Notes: generated by a model from the sequence alone, not told the origin. DNA of 64,000 bases from JAAOZP01 sp038848185 (GCA_038848185.1 JAWCNV010000002.1:1-64000), one strand, 5' to 3'. Numbered from the stretch's first letter, positions 43,288 through 52,332 are shown. Numbers and translations: made by a program.

Positions 43288-44478
43288 CTAAAGTTCCTTC
43301 TGAGGATTCATATTTGAAAAGAATTCTCTTACCTCATCTAGGCTTCCTTTATAAGAGTTAGCGATTCTAGCTTCAACCTCTGCCACAAAATCCCTTGTGA
43401 ATTCAACAGGCAACGAAACATTCTCATCAACCAAATCTATTGCAAGAGGCAACCCTGTTGCAGCGTTAAAGTTTTCAACATCTGAGAAGAGAACATTCAT
43501 CACATACTTCTCAGACTCTGTTGGAACCTCCAGCTCGAAAGGAGGATTTTCATCACTAACCTTAACCTGAAGCCTATTTATACGTGATTCAAGCTTTTGA
43601 GCCTGCTCTTCAGATATATCTAACGCCTTTGCCAATCCCTCTGTCGCCCATTCTCTCGCCTCTTCTAAGGCATCTCCCGGACTCCGATACTCCTTGCGAA
43701 TCAACAGATCGCTAACCCTACTGTAAATCCTCTGAAGCCCAGGCTCCTTCAAAAACTCCTTATAGTCCAGCATGGAGGGGGGCCTCATCAAATTATGAAG
43801 AATCTGCTTGTCAAGATGCCTCGTCAACGGATTAACCCTACCCTCCTCGATCGATAGCCATCCTCCTATAGCTCTGCTCCTTCCTCTCTTGATGACACCT
43901 GCACATTTTCCAGAATCCAAGAGTTTTTCAGTCATGTCTAGTGTTTCCCTAGCAATCTTGATAATCCATTCCGGTACTGGGATAACTCTTCTAACTCTGA
44001 AAAGAGAGTATGCGAAGCTGAGGAAGCTACCGTCTAAGAGCAGCAGGTCAGGGGTTTCCTTTAAGGCTTCGAGAGCAGTTTTCCTTTCAAGATGTGTTTC
44101 CTGTACGTGAAGAGCAGCGCTGAAAAGCTCTCTACTGTAAGCTTGGCCTTGCCGAATATCCCCTGAAAGATATCCCTCGCGAACTATGCTATTACCTTTA
44201 ATCATGATAAACCCTGCAGAGTATACTGAGAACCTTGCACCTATTGTTTCAGCAGGCCTAGGGGAAAAAGATCCGTCGACAGCAGCTATTGATACTTCTT
44301 TAAGGTGGCTGAAGTTTACTCTATGTATGTATGGAACTATCTTATGTCTTGCAGATCTAATGGCTGACTTGAAATCCTGTATGACTTCTGTCAGCCTAAG
44401 CGCCTCATTCTCAGCCCTCTCATAAAATTGCTCTTGCAGGTCAATGGGAAGCCTACTCCAAGTAGTTTCCGAGGACAT
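43288..44478 (-). CDS. nurA: NurA nuclease
   Basis: A 396-residue NurA-type 5'-3' nuclease and endonuclease that works with HerA in DNA end resection. The catalytic acidic motifs are 'IAAVDGSFSPRP' (about 64-75, Asp68) and 'LLLLDGSFLSFAY' (about 148-160), and a late 'LPLAIDLVDENVSLP' region is also typical. It starts seven bases after the herA stop on the same strand, as expected for a HerA-NurA pair. Length is at the upper end of the family. Confidence 0.88.
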   Translation of the reverse strand: MSSETTWSRLPIDLQEQFYERAENEALRLTEVIQDFKSAIRSARHKIVPYIHRVNFSHLKEVSIAAVDGSFSPRPAETIGARFSVYSAGFIMIKGNSIVREGYLSGDIRQGQAYSRELFSAALHVQETHLERKTALEALKETPDLLLLDGSFLSFAYSLFRVRRVIPVPEWIIKIARETLDMTEKLLDSGKCAGVIKRGRSRAIGGWLSIEEGRVNPLTRHLDKQILHNLMRPPSMLDYKEFLKEPGLQRIYSRVSDLLIRKEYRSPGDALEEAREWATEGLAKALDISEEQAQKLESRINRLQVKVSDENPPFELEVPTESEKYVMNVLFSDVENFNAATGLPLAIDLVDENVSLPVEFTRDFVAEVEARIANSYKGSLDEVREFFSNMNPQKEL

Positions 44479-44485
44479 TAGAATA

Positions 44486-45955
44486 TCAGTTCTCCGGCTT
44501 GAAAGATATTAGGAGAGGGATAGGCGAAGGGTTGGCCTTTCCACAGAAATAGAATCTTCCTGGTTTAAGTGAGAGAAGATACTCTTTCTGTATCCCGTAT
44601 GGCTTAAGCCAGTTGTCTGCTTCCTGCATGTCTAGTGGGTGCAGTGCCCCGAAGAACTGCGTGTTAAGATTTCGCCTCACAGCAGCATTTATGCCTATGT
44701 CTCCAGCTATGCCTTGTGATATTAACACAACACAGAGCTTGTGTTTCCTTCCAAGGGCACAGAGATTCTTAATGTGTTCAGTTGCCTCATATTGAATCCC
44801 TTTAGGTTCCCAAGGAGCGTATTGTGGAGCCTCATCTATAACGAGGGCGATTCCCAACGATTCCCCAAGCTCCATCCCCTCCTCAAGGAACCTTGCAAGG
44901 GAGTTAAAGAAGGAAAGTTTCTCATCGCTTCCTACAAGGCTCATGTCAACTACTCTAAGCCCTTTCTTCTCTCTTCTCAGTTCTTCTATAAGCTCATCTA
45001 TGCTTAGAGAGCCTCTAACCGCCTCCAAGTCAATCGGTTTAAGTTTCTTAAACCCGTAATCCAGCCTACGCAAGGCAGTCCTCCTATAGTCTTCTCGGCC
45101 TGCAGTCTGATCAATGCCGTTTTTCAAGAAATTCTTCATATCGATGAATATTTCTTCAGAGGATTTCTGCCGAGTTTCCTCCCATCTTCTTGAAACATAT
45201 TCTTCCAAAGCTTCTTTAATCGGATTAGAATCTCTATACTGGCTGGTGTAACCAAAGTGTTCAGCCTTCTCCATTATATATCTGACAACAGCCTCTTCAT
45301 CAAGCTTGATACTAGATATTGGAATAGCATTATCCTTATAGTATGGAGCATAGTCTTCGCCGCTCCAGTCTAGCATCAAAACCTTGAAACCAGCCTCCAA
45401 GAGGACGGGGGTAAGCACATACCGGGTGAGCCAAGATTTCCCGCTTCCTGTTGCTCCGAAGACACCTATATGGTAGGGCAGGAACGAGTTGTCGAAGGGT
45501 ATTCTCCAATCCTCATGCTCCTCTAAACATGCTTTCCAAACAACAGACTTGTTCTTCGCAACGTATTCAAGCGGGTTGGAAACTCCCTTCTTAAACAGGT
45601 AGACATTACTCCTAGGCGGTATTATCATACGGTTCTGCTCAATACCGGTCTCGGTTACCATTCCTATCACCATTATTTCGAAAGTATATATCTCCCGGGC
45701 TCCAGACGGTACACCACCCTTCTTAGCGTATGCGACGCTTGGCCTATAGGCGTTGGCTCTAAGGGCCTCGTTAACACCGCTTCCACTTCTAAGGACCCCA
45801 AGCACGGCTCCAGAAGGCGTTTCAATCGCCACTATCTCTTCTGCCTTAACTTTCAACTCCTGCTTCTCCTCAAGCAGTAGCCTAGCCCTAGTTTCGCTGG
45901 AGTCGCTAGCAACTATACCAATCTTCTCCAGATCATTTGGATTCAGTAGTCGCAT
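44486..45955 (-). CDS. herA: HerA hexameric DNA translocase/helicase
   Basis: A 489-residue FtsK/HerA ATPase. The N-terminal HAS-barrel spans about 1-120. Walker A is 'GVFGATGSGKSWLT' (164-177), Walker B is 'GIALVIDEAPQYAPWEP', and 'CVVLISQGIAGD' holds the sensor motif. HerA forms a hexameric ring that, with NurA, resects DNA ends after Mre11-Rad50. The nurA gene follows directly. Mre11 and Rad50 are not in the window, although they often form an operon with herA. Confidence 0.92.
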   Translation of the reverse strand: MRLLNPNDLEKIGIVASDSSETRARLLLEEKQELKVKAEEIVAIETPSGAVLGVLRSGSGVNEALRANAYRPSVAYAKKGGVPSGAREIYTFEIMVIGMVTETGIEQNRMIIPPRSNVYLFKKGVSNPLEYVAKNKSVVWKACLEEHEDWRIPFDNSFLPYHIGVFGATGSGKSWLTRYVLTPVLLEAGFKVLMLDWSGEDYAPYYKDNAIPISSIKLDEEAVVRYIMEKAEHFGYTSQYRDSNPIKEALEEYVSRRWEETRQKSSEEIFIDMKNFLKNGIDQTAGREDYRRTALRRLDYGFKKLKPIDLEAVRGSLSIDELIEELRREKKGLRVVDMSLVGSDEKLSFFNSLARFLEEGMELGESLGIALVIDEAPQYAPWEPKGIQYEATEHIKNLCALGRKHKLCVVLISQGIAGDIGINAAVRRNLNTQFFGALHPLDMQEADNWLKPYGIQKEYLLSLKPGRFYFCGKANPSPIPLLISFKPEN

Positions 45956-46023
45956 GGTTTACTATACCAGCACCATATTTAAAAAGTTGAACAACACTTG
46001 GAGAATCAGATTGCACTACCCCC

Positions 46024-46653
46024 TTATTGCTCAAAAAAGCCCCGTGCATGAATGTTTTTTCCAAGCTTAATCTCCCTCCTGCGGCTTATCGCACCAGCTA
46101 GGCAAAGGAATCCGGAGGTCAAGGCCATCCAGAATTGGATAGTGAAGCCTGAGACTATAGTTAAATTCACAGTTCCATCGATATGAGTTATTGGGTATAG
46201 GTTGACTGTTAAGTAGCGATTTGAATAAGGTATTAGGATCTCTCCAATATTAGGGATCAATCTAGTAACTGCAGGCATTAAAGATGGTAAAGTGATTACT
46301 CCTATTATAAGAAGTATGATAAACCCAGATGTCATTGTGAAAGGATTTATATTGACAAGTTTTCTAGACCAAGGTTTTCCATATGTAAGTGCACCGATGA
46401 TTATCATGGTTGACCATAATATTGTAAGAAGCCTTCCAGATAATAACAGTGCCTTCATAAGAGGCGAGAGTTCTAAAACCTCCGAATCAAGAAGCTTAAC
46501 CTCAATGTGAAATGGTGATAGACCAAAATATAGAACAGGTTTAGAAACTTCTCCGCCGAAAAGTTCCCACCATGCACCATCTACTAAAGCCACTATCAGA
46601 AAAATGACGCCCCCCGAAAAGTAAAGTATTCTGGATCGTTCCAGTTCAATCAC
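46024..46653 (-). CDS. Membrane protein of unknown function
   Basis: A 209-residue protein with about four membrane segments ('IVALVDGAWWELF' onwards, 'LLTILWSTMIIIGALTY', 'FIILLIIGVITLPSLM', 'FWMALTSGFLCLAGAI'). Between the last two lies an extracytoplasmic loop of roughly 45 residues. GTG start overlaps the previous gene's stop (GTGA), so it is translationally coupled to the 165-residue protein upstream. No family is recognised. The pair probably forms one membrane complex (inference from coupling). Confidence 0.68.
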   Translation of the reverse strand: MIELERSRILYFSGGVIFLIVALVDGAWWELFGGEVSKPVLYFGLSPFHIEVKLLDSEVLELSPLMKALLLSGRLLTILWSTMIIIGALTYGKPWSRKLVNINPFTMTSGFIILLIIGVITLPSLMPAVTRLIPNIGEILIPYSNRYLTVNLYPITHIDGTVNLTIVSGFTIQFWMALTSGFLCLAGAISRRREIKLGKNIHARGFFEQ

Positions 46654-47147
46654 CTTGAGGGAATATTGATGGAAAAGACCATTGGTATTTCAGTAGAGTT
46701 CAAGATAACCGTAGCGTTTCCTGAAATACTCATCATCGTCCTCTCTACAAATATTCTTTGAAAATCGCCAGGATCACCCTTCTCTAACTTGAATAAAACC
46801 CTTAACTCATCCTCTCCTGCAGGCGGTAATGCAAGGGGCTCCTGTAGAAGGAGCCTCCCCCCAAAATTTAACGAAGGCACGTCTATTCTTCCATCCAGTT
46901 TCTTTAAGCCAAGCCTCATGTTTCCAGTGTTTAACAAACCTATTTTTAAAATATACATGTTACTGCCAACATCATTAAACTCTATTGAAGTTATTTGAAA
47001 ATGTAGATTTGTATTAAAAGGAGTGAATGTAGGCGTGAAGAAAAATGAAAGAGATTCTGAAGAAAAATAGTAAAACACTAATGGAGCCATTATTGCAGAA
47101 ACTGAAAAAAGTCTTAACACCCACACTAGTTTCTTCTCATCGTTCAC
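46650..47147 (-). CDS. Single-pass membrane protein with LEA14-like beta domain
   Basis: A 165-residue protein with one N-terminal membrane segment (about 9-30) and an outward beta-rich domain. 'LNTGNMRLGLKKLDGRID' and 'ALPPAGEDELRVLFKLEKGD' recall late-embryogenesis-abundant type-2 / WHy-like folds, where a small beta sandwich sits outside an anchor. No catalytic motif is visible. It overlaps the downstream membrane-protein gene by four bases. The domain suggestion is tentative. Confidence 0.62.
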   Translation of the reverse strand: MNDEKKLVWVLRLFSVSAIMAPLVFYYFSSESLSFFFTPTFTPFNTNLHFQITSIEFNDVGSNMYILKIGLLNTGNMRLGLKKLDGRIDVPSLNFGGRLLLQEPLALPPAGEDELRVLFKLEKGDPGDFQRIFVERTMMSISGNATVILNSTEIPMVFSINIPSR

Positions 47148-47253
47148 ATCTGCTTAAAGTGGTTAGAACTATTTAAATGTAAGATTAAAAATAGTTTTTA
47201 AATATTCCAGAAAAATAACAGTTGAGCTACAGAATTACAATTGTCATTATAAA

Positions 47254-49380
47254 TTACCCAACTATTTCAACCGCTTTTCTGCCTATTGCCCTGTCAAACA
47301 CCTTTCTCTGCTTAAACTCCTCCTGTTTTCCAGCGTTCCACTGGTCAACCGGCCTCAAGTATCCTACAACCCTAGAGTAAATCTCCGTGTTCCTCCCACA
47401 TTTGGGACAGGCGGGCTGCTCCCCAGAAAGGTAACCGTCCTCCGGGCAAATGCTGAATGTTGGCGTAAGCGTGAAGTAGGGCAGTTTAAAGTTCTCACAT
47501 ATCTTTCTCACCAGTACCGCAACTGATTCTACAGGCGGGTTGCTTTCACCAAGCCACACATGGACAACCGTTCCACCAGTATACCTTGTTTGAAGAGGAT
47601 CCTGAAGCCTAAGGTATTCCCAAAGGTCATCGGTATAGTAAACAGGCAGGTTAGTAGAGTTAGTGTAGTAGGGTGCAGCACCATTCTTAACGTCCTCCTC
47701 GTTCGCGACAATTATGTGGGGATATTTCTTCTTATCTATCTTCGCAAGCCTGTGAGAAGTTCCTTCAGCAGGAGTAGCCTCAAGGTTAAAGATGCTGCCA
47801 GTTTCCTCTTGAAAGTCCTGCAGCCTTTTCCTCATGAAGTCTAAGACTTTTATTGAGAAGTTTAAGCCCTCCGGATCTCCAATTGTACACCCTAAGAAGT
47901 TTAAGCAGGCCTCGTTCATTCCTATTAAACCAATCGTGTTAAAGTGGTTCTTCCAATATGAGCCAAACGACTCCTTTATTCTTCTCAAGTAGAACCTTGA
48001 GTACGGGTATAGCCCAGCCTCCGTGAACGTCTCAAGCCATTTCCTTTTAATCTCCAGAACATCTTTAGCCAAGAGCATCATCCTTTCAAGCCTCTCGAAG
48101 AAGTCTCCCTCGCTCCTCGACAAGTATCCTATTCTAGGCATATTTATCGTAACAACTCCTATCGAGCCCGTTAATGGGTTGGCTCCAAAGAGCCCCCCAC
48201 CTCTCTTCTTCAATTCCCGTTTGTCGAGACGCAAGTGGCAGCACATTGAGCGAATATCTTCTGGATTCATGTCAGAATTAACAAAGTTCGCAAAATACGG
48301 AATGCCATACTTTGCAACAGTCTCTAAGACTTTTCTCACAGCCTCATCATTCCAATCGAAATCATTAGTTATGTTTATAGTCGGTATTGGAAACGTGAAA
48401 ACTCTTCCAACAGCATCCCCCTCAAGCATTACCTCAGCCAGAGCCCTATTGAAAATATTCATCTCTTCCTGAAAATCGCCGTAAGTATCATCCAAAATGC
48501 TTCCCCCTACTATAACCGGCTCATCCTTCATGAAGCTTGGAACCTTAAGATCAAGCGTAACATTGCTGAAGGGCGTTTGAAATCCGACTCTAGTAGGAAT
48601 ATTCATGTTAAACAGAAATTCCTGCAGAGCTTGCTTCACCGATTTATAATCCAGATTATCATATCTTATGAAGGGAGCGAGATAAGTATCGAAGCTTGAA
48701 AACGCCTGAGCACCTGCAGCTTCTCCCTGAAGCGTGAAGACAAAGTTTACGACATGCCCTAGGGCAACTCTGAAATGTTTCGCCGGTTTCGCTGACACCT
48801 TGCCCCTGACTCCTCTGAATCCCGTCATTAACAAGTCTTGTAAGTCCCATCCAACGCAATATGGTCCAAGTATACCTAGGTTGTGAATATGAAAGTCACC
48901 GTTTAAGTGAGCATCCCTTATCTCTGTCCTACCCTTATTGAAAATCCTGTGAAGCCAATACTGGGAGATTACTTGGGAAGAAATATGGAAGTTTAAAGCC
49001 TGCAGCGAGTAGGTTGTATTAGCGTTCTCCCTTACTAGCCAACTCCTATTTTCAAGATAGCTGTCGACGAACTCTCTTATCTGTGCGTGCAGAGCCCTGT
49101 AAAGTATGTAGGCTTTCGCAACATTGTAAAGATTATTTTCCACGAGAACCTGTTCAACTAGGTCCTGAACCTGTTCAACATGCGGGACCTCATTAGGCTT
49201 CAACTGCTTCTCTAAACGTTCAACAACTTGGTTTGAAAGTCGCTCAGCAATCGCCCTATCCTGCCCCCCGACAGACTTGATTGCCTTCCATATCGCTTCT
49301 GTAATCTTATTCTTATCGAAATCTACTATTCTTCCATCCCTCTTAACTATCTTACTTATACCGTGACCTGAAGGCGACAT
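47254..49380 (-). CDS. nrdD: Anaerobic ribonucleoside-triphosphate reductase NrdD
   Basis: A protein of about 708 residues from ATG 49380 (a second ATG is at 49383; a longer in-frame ORF to 49461 lacks a ribosome site). GGAGGTG lies five bases before ATG 49380. An ATP-cone regulatory domain (residues about 5-95: 'KIVKRDGRIVDFDKNKI') precedes the ten-stranded reductase barrel. The C-terminus holds zinc cysteines ('FSICPEDGYL', 'ACPKCGRNTE') and the glycyl-radical loop 'SRVVGYLRPVDQWNAGK', whose glycine carries the radical. It makes dNTPs without oxygen. The activase NrdG is not adjacent. Confidence 0.95.
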   Translation of the reverse strand: MSPSGHGISKIVKRDGRIVDFDKNKITEAIWKAIKSVGGQDRAIAERLSNQVVERLEKQLKPNEVPHVEQVQDLVEQVLVENNLYNVAKAYILYRALHAQIREFVDSYLENRSWLVRENANTTYSLQALNFHISSQVISQYWLHRIFNKGRTEIRDAHLNGDFHIHNLGILGPYCVGWDLQDLLMTGFRGVRGKVSAKPAKHFRVALGHVVNFVFTLQGEAAGAQAFSSFDTYLAPFIRYDNLDYKSVKQALQEFLFNMNIPTRVGFQTPFSNVTLDLKVPSFMKDEPVIVGGSILDDTYGDFQEEMNIFNRALAEVMLEGDAVGRVFTFPIPTINITNDFDWNDEAVRKVLETVAKYGIPYFANFVNSDMNPEDIRSMCCHLRLDKRELKKRGGGLFGANPLTGSIGVVTINMPRIGYLSRSEGDFFERLERMMLLAKDVLEIKRKWLETFTEAGLYPYSRFYLRRIKESFGSYWKNHFNTIGLIGMNEACLNFLGCTIGDPEGLNFSIKVLDFMRKRLQDFQEETGSIFNLEATPAEGTSHRLAKIDKKKYPHIIVANEEDVKNGAAPYYTNSTNLPVYYTDDLWEYLRLQDPLQTRYTGGTVVHVWLGESNPPVESVAVLVRKICENFKLPYFTLTPTFSICPEDGYLSGEQPACPKCGRNTEIYSRVVGYLRPVDQWNAGKQEEFKQRKVFDRAIGRKAVEIVG

Positions 49381-49461
49381 CATTCCACCTCCTTTAAAAC
49401 AATAGAGATAACTTTGAAATGTGCAGATCCTAAGTAAATAAAACCCAATTTTCTCCCACAC

Positions 49462-49651
49462 TTGTTATAGCAACATGTTTCAACATTTATTTCCCCTATT
49501 CTCAACATAATTAAGCCAAAAGTTTTGTACCTGTCGGGATATAAATCTTGTCTAAACATTTTTTGATAATCCTCCGGCTAAAGATATACACGGATAAAAC
49601 ATTCAATGATACCAATAATTTTTTCTTTAAAAAATTTGCAACCATCTAAAA
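49462..49651. other. Divergent promoter region between nrdD and the TackOD1-like gene
   Basis: Gene-free AT-rich stretch. On the minus strand ATTTATATC at 49539-49547 could be the nrdD TATA box, which would give a leader of about 130 bases. No clear riboswitch or RNA fold is visible by eye. Confidence 0.35.
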
Positions 49652-49660
49652 CTATAAAAA
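49652..49660 (+). promoter_or_regulatory. TATA-like box on the plus strand
   Basis: CTATAAAAA sits just upstream of the inverted repeat at 49668-49687. The start site would fall near 49685, giving the following genes a leader of about 115-210 bases. Confidence 0.4.
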
Positions 49661-49667
49661 CCCATCT

Positions 49668-49687
49668 AGAGCCCAAAAAAGGGCTCT
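49668..49687. promoter_or_regulatory. Inverted repeat AGAGCCC-N6-GGGCTCT
   Basis: Perfect seven-base arms separated by AAAAAA. It begins eight bases after a TATA-like box, overlapping the expected transcription start of the TackOD1-like gene. Operator is the likelier reading; a weak hairpin in the transcript is the alternative. Confidence 0.4.
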
Positions 49688-49799
49688 TTAAGCCAAAGAA
49701 CTGTGCTTTAAGCAATGTGCGTCTAAATAATTACTAACAGAAATATTTTAACTCAGTTTTAAAGTATTATTGCAATCCCCCAAAGGGCGGTTGAAAAAA

Positions 49800-49901
49800 T
49801 GGTTGTAGCCCCCGTCGAATCTAAGAAGAGCTACTGTGATAAATCGGTTGAGAGTGGGGGAGGCGAAGAGAGGGAAAAAAGAGGTAAGTTACAATGCTAG
49901 T
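49800..49901 (+). CDS. Possible 33-residue upstream ORF
   Basis: ATG at 49800 opens a short frame ending at TAG 49899-49901, overlapping the next gene's ATG (49894) by eight bases. It encodes a hydrophilic peptide with one early and one terminal cysteine and a glycine/glutamate-rich middle. GGGCGG lies a few bases before the ATG. It may be a leader peptide, a small protein or simply untranslated leader. Confidence 0.3.
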
Positions 49902-50985
49902 CTTCAGCAGAAAAGAACTCTACAAGAGGAAAGATGTTCAAAAACTGCTTAACGCCCTTAAAGAGGGGAAAATAAACAGAATCACGCCAAAGTTTATTCT
50001 AGAAGAGGGGCTGAGATACCTAGATGCTGAGGAAATAACAAATCTCCTTAAAGAAAACGTTAAGACTGTGCTTGAAGAACTTGTAGAAGACGGGATACTG
50101 GTCAAAGAGCTTTTAGAAACCAGGTTAACCTGCCCAAAATGTGGCTCTTTAAAAGCGTCTTTGAAACTAGTTTGCCCTGCTTGCAACTCCCCAAGCATTA
50201 AAAAGGGGGAGGCGGTAGAGCACGTTGCATGCGGCCATGTTGATTTTGAAACTGTTTTCAAAAACCCTGAAGGGGGTATGATTTGTCTTAAGTGCAATTC
50301 TCCTATAAGCAGAGATGAAGACTATCGTAGGCTTGGATTCCTCTACAAGTGTCTCGTATGCGGCGAGTTTTCTAAAGCTCCAAGGAGAATACTGACATGC
50401 GGAGAATGTGAAAGCGAGTATAATGAGGAGGATGGAATCCCCTTTGAAGTATACGGTTACAGTGTTAACGAGGGTAGAAAAGAAATTATTGAAGTGGAAT
50501 CCTTAGACTTAAGCCCAGTTATTAAAAATCTTCGAACCGCTTTCTGGGAAGCCGAGACTTCTGTGATTTTGAAAGGTAAGTCAGGCTTGGAGCATCCTTT
50601 CACATTAATGGCGTATAGACCGGGTAGTAAGAATACTGAAGAAACAAACATTATGGTTGATGTAGTTCTCGAGAAAAACGGGGTTGATGAAGTTTCAGTC
50701 ATATCTCTTTTCTCAAAGATTTTAGACTTCAATGTTAAACACGCTGTTTTAATAGGAGTTCCAAGCATCAGTGAAGAGGCAAGGAGGCTGGGCGAGTCCT
50801 ACAAGATATCGGTTTTAGAATGCAGTAAAATGGAGGAGGTGGTGGAAACGCTTTGGAACACTATTAAGCCGATCGTTGAAGAGGAGGCCAGTAAAACCTT
50901 CATGGAGGTCGCTGGAATACTTGAAACATCACAGGCTCTTAAGAACCTTTTGAAGGAAGAGGCTCAAGACATTGCCAAGCATTAG
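49894..50985 (+). CDS. TackOD1-like multi-zinc-ribbon protein with REase-like C-terminal domain
   Basis: A 363-residue protein with GAGGT eight bases before its ATG. Residues about 10-76 look like a helical winged-helix-type region. Then come zinc pairs 'CPKC' (80-83), 'CPAC' (94-97), 'C113GH', 'CLKC' (131-134), 'CLVC' (153-156) and 'CGEC' (169-172). The spacing 'HVACGHVDFETVFKNPEGG' followed by 'CLKC...DEDYRRLGFLYKCLVC' fits the TackOD1 (thaumarchaeal output domain 1) pattern. Residues 205-345 form an alpha/beta domain like restriction-endonuclease-fold sensor domains. It is followed by the presenilin-type protease gene and may be its partner. Confidence 0.7.
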   Translation: MLVFSRKELYKRKDVQKLLNALKEGKINRITPKFILEEGLRYLDAEEITNLLKENVKTVLEELVEDGILVKELLETRLTCPKCGSLKASLKLVCPACNSPSIKKGEAVEHVACGHVDFETVFKNPEGGMICLKCNSPISRDEDYRRLGFLYKCLVCGEFSKAPRRILTCGECESEYNEEDGIPFEVYGYSVNEGRKEIIEVESLDLSPVIKNLRTAFWEAETSVILKGKSGLEHPFTLMAYRPGSKNTEETNIMVDVVLEKNGVDEVSVISLFSKILDFNVKHAVLIGVPSISEEARRLGESYKISVLECSKMEEVVETLWNTIKPIVEEEASKTFMEVAGILETSQALKNLLKEEAQDIAKH

Positions 50986-51060
50986 CCCTCTTACCGTATT
51001 GGAAAAAGAGGTGAGAGGAAAGTTTATCCGTATCATCCCTACTCCATTAGGCCGATTGGT

Positions 51061-51885
51061 TTGAACATAGCGGTCGTTAGTGTCGTGCTACTCTACATCG
51101 TAGCTGGTTCCCTATCCCTTATTCTTGCACCATTATACGTTGTAAACCAACTAATTTTATTCGAAAACCCTGAAAACCCTTTTAACATCCTGTATTTAAT
51201 GTTTTCAATAATACTGGTTCTCATAATAGTCATAATAATCAGCAGGCTACGCTTAGAAATACTGTTGAAAGGGCTTTTCTACTTCAGCGCATTCACAGTA
51301 TTATCAATAACCGTAAGCATAATTCTCCCCGACTCCTTGATCTGGCTAATGGTATCGATTTCAGTCTCCGCCTCAATACTGATCTTGCTCGACAGGTTCT
51401 ACAAATGGTATTTGGTTGACGGGGTAGGTGTGCTCCTCAGCGCGAGCATCGCTGCTTGGTTCGGAGCATCCCTCTCACCCCTGATTCTCGTAATACTTCT
51501 AGTAGTGATGGCTATATACGATTATTTCGCCGTCAGGTCAGGAGTGATGATCAACCTAGCCGAAGAAACTCTGAAGATGAATCTGCCGACCATGATCATG
51601 TCGCCTGTTAAAAAAACACCTAAGGAGTTTAAGGTAGAGGAGAGCGGGGAGAGACGTGGAGCCTTTCTCGGCCTAGGCGACGTAGCGTTCCCCAACATGC
51701 TCACCGTATCCACCTACTTAGGCACTGGAAGCCTTATGGCAGCAATTCTTGTTCTAAGCGGCGGTATCGCAGGGTTAATCATTGTCCTCTACATAGTGCG
51801 ACGTTTCAAAAGGCCTCAACCAGGCTTACCATACATAGGTCTTGGATCAGTCCTAGGCTGGATCTTGTCAATACTCCTAGTTTAA
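51061..51885 (+). CDS. Presenilin/SPP-type intramembrane aspartyl protease
   Basis: A 274-residue polytopic membrane protein with about nine hydrophobic segments and TTG start. Active-site motifs are 'AIYDYFAVRSG' (YD, Asp154) and 'FLGLGDVAFPNML' (GLGD, Asp207), and the family's PAL motif appears as 'QPGLPYIG' (254-257). These proteases cleave transmembrane helices. The sequence includes a charged cytoplasmic loop (about 182-200) between the two catalytic segments. It starts 75 bases after the TackOD1-like gene on the same strand; regulated intramembrane proteolysis is a reasonable inference. Confidence 0.88.
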   Translation: MNIAVVSVVLLYIVAGSLSLILAPLYVVNQLILFENPENPFNILYLMFSIILVLIIVIIISRLRLEILLKGLFYFSAFTVLSITVSIILPDSLIWLMVSISVSASILILLDRFYKWYLVDGVGVLLSASIAAWFGASLSPLILVILLVVMAIYDYFAVRSGVMINLAEETLKMNLPTMIMSPVKKTPKEFKVEESGERRGAFLGLGDVAFPNMLTVSTYLGTGSLMAAILVLSGGIAGLIIVLYIVRRFKRPQPGLPYIGLGSVLGWILSILLV

Positions 51886-51935
51886 CTAATGCTTCTAACT
51901 CAGGGATTGAGAAAAACAGTTTCCCCACTTAAAGA

Positions 51936-52169
51936 CTACTCCTTCTTCTCCACAGTTATGGCTTGAACCGGGCATGTATCTTTAGCCGACTGAGCGCAGT
52001 CAGCAACACTATCGTCAATAATGCCCTCAGACGCGCAGCAAGACCTGTATTTCGAGATGATTTGGCTCTTACCCTCGTCATCAGGCTCGAAAACCTCACT
52101 GCATGTGCTGTAACAGACCCCGCATGCTATACATGTATCTTTATCCACCTTAACCCTGTACTGTGCCAT
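51936..52169 (-). CDS. Ferredoxin
   Basis: A 77-residue iron-sulfur protein. The first cluster motif is 'CIACGVCYSTCSEVF' (CxxCxxCxxxC), and the last cysteine pair is in 'DTCPVQAI' with another in 'VADCAQSA'. Classical single-[4Fe-4S] archaeal ferredoxins have CxxCxxC plus a distant CP, and the remaining cysteines can form a disulfide or a second partial site. It is convergent with the protease gene. Likely electron donor for FTR, reductases or NrdG-type enzymes. Confidence 0.9.
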   Translation of the reverse strand: MAQYRVKVDKDTCIACGVCYSTCSEVFEPDDEGKSQIISKYRSCCASEGIIDDSVADCAQSAKDTCPVQAITVEKKE

Positions 52170-52332
52170 TGTTCCCTCGACCCCTCCGTAGGAGGCTTCA
52201 ATAAAAATCTTTCTAAGATATCTTAAACCCTTTTAAAAGGCTGTTTTTAATGATGCTCATGTTCGTGAAGAATGGTTTTCCCTCAAGGAAAATAAATGGT
52301 TAAAAAGCTTTGAACAAATGGTTTAGCTTGGA

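Noticed and set aside
49381..49461. Longer NrdD start at 49461
   Set aside because: The extension lies upstream of a strong GGAGGTG that serves ATG 49380, and its sequence is not part of the ATP-cone.
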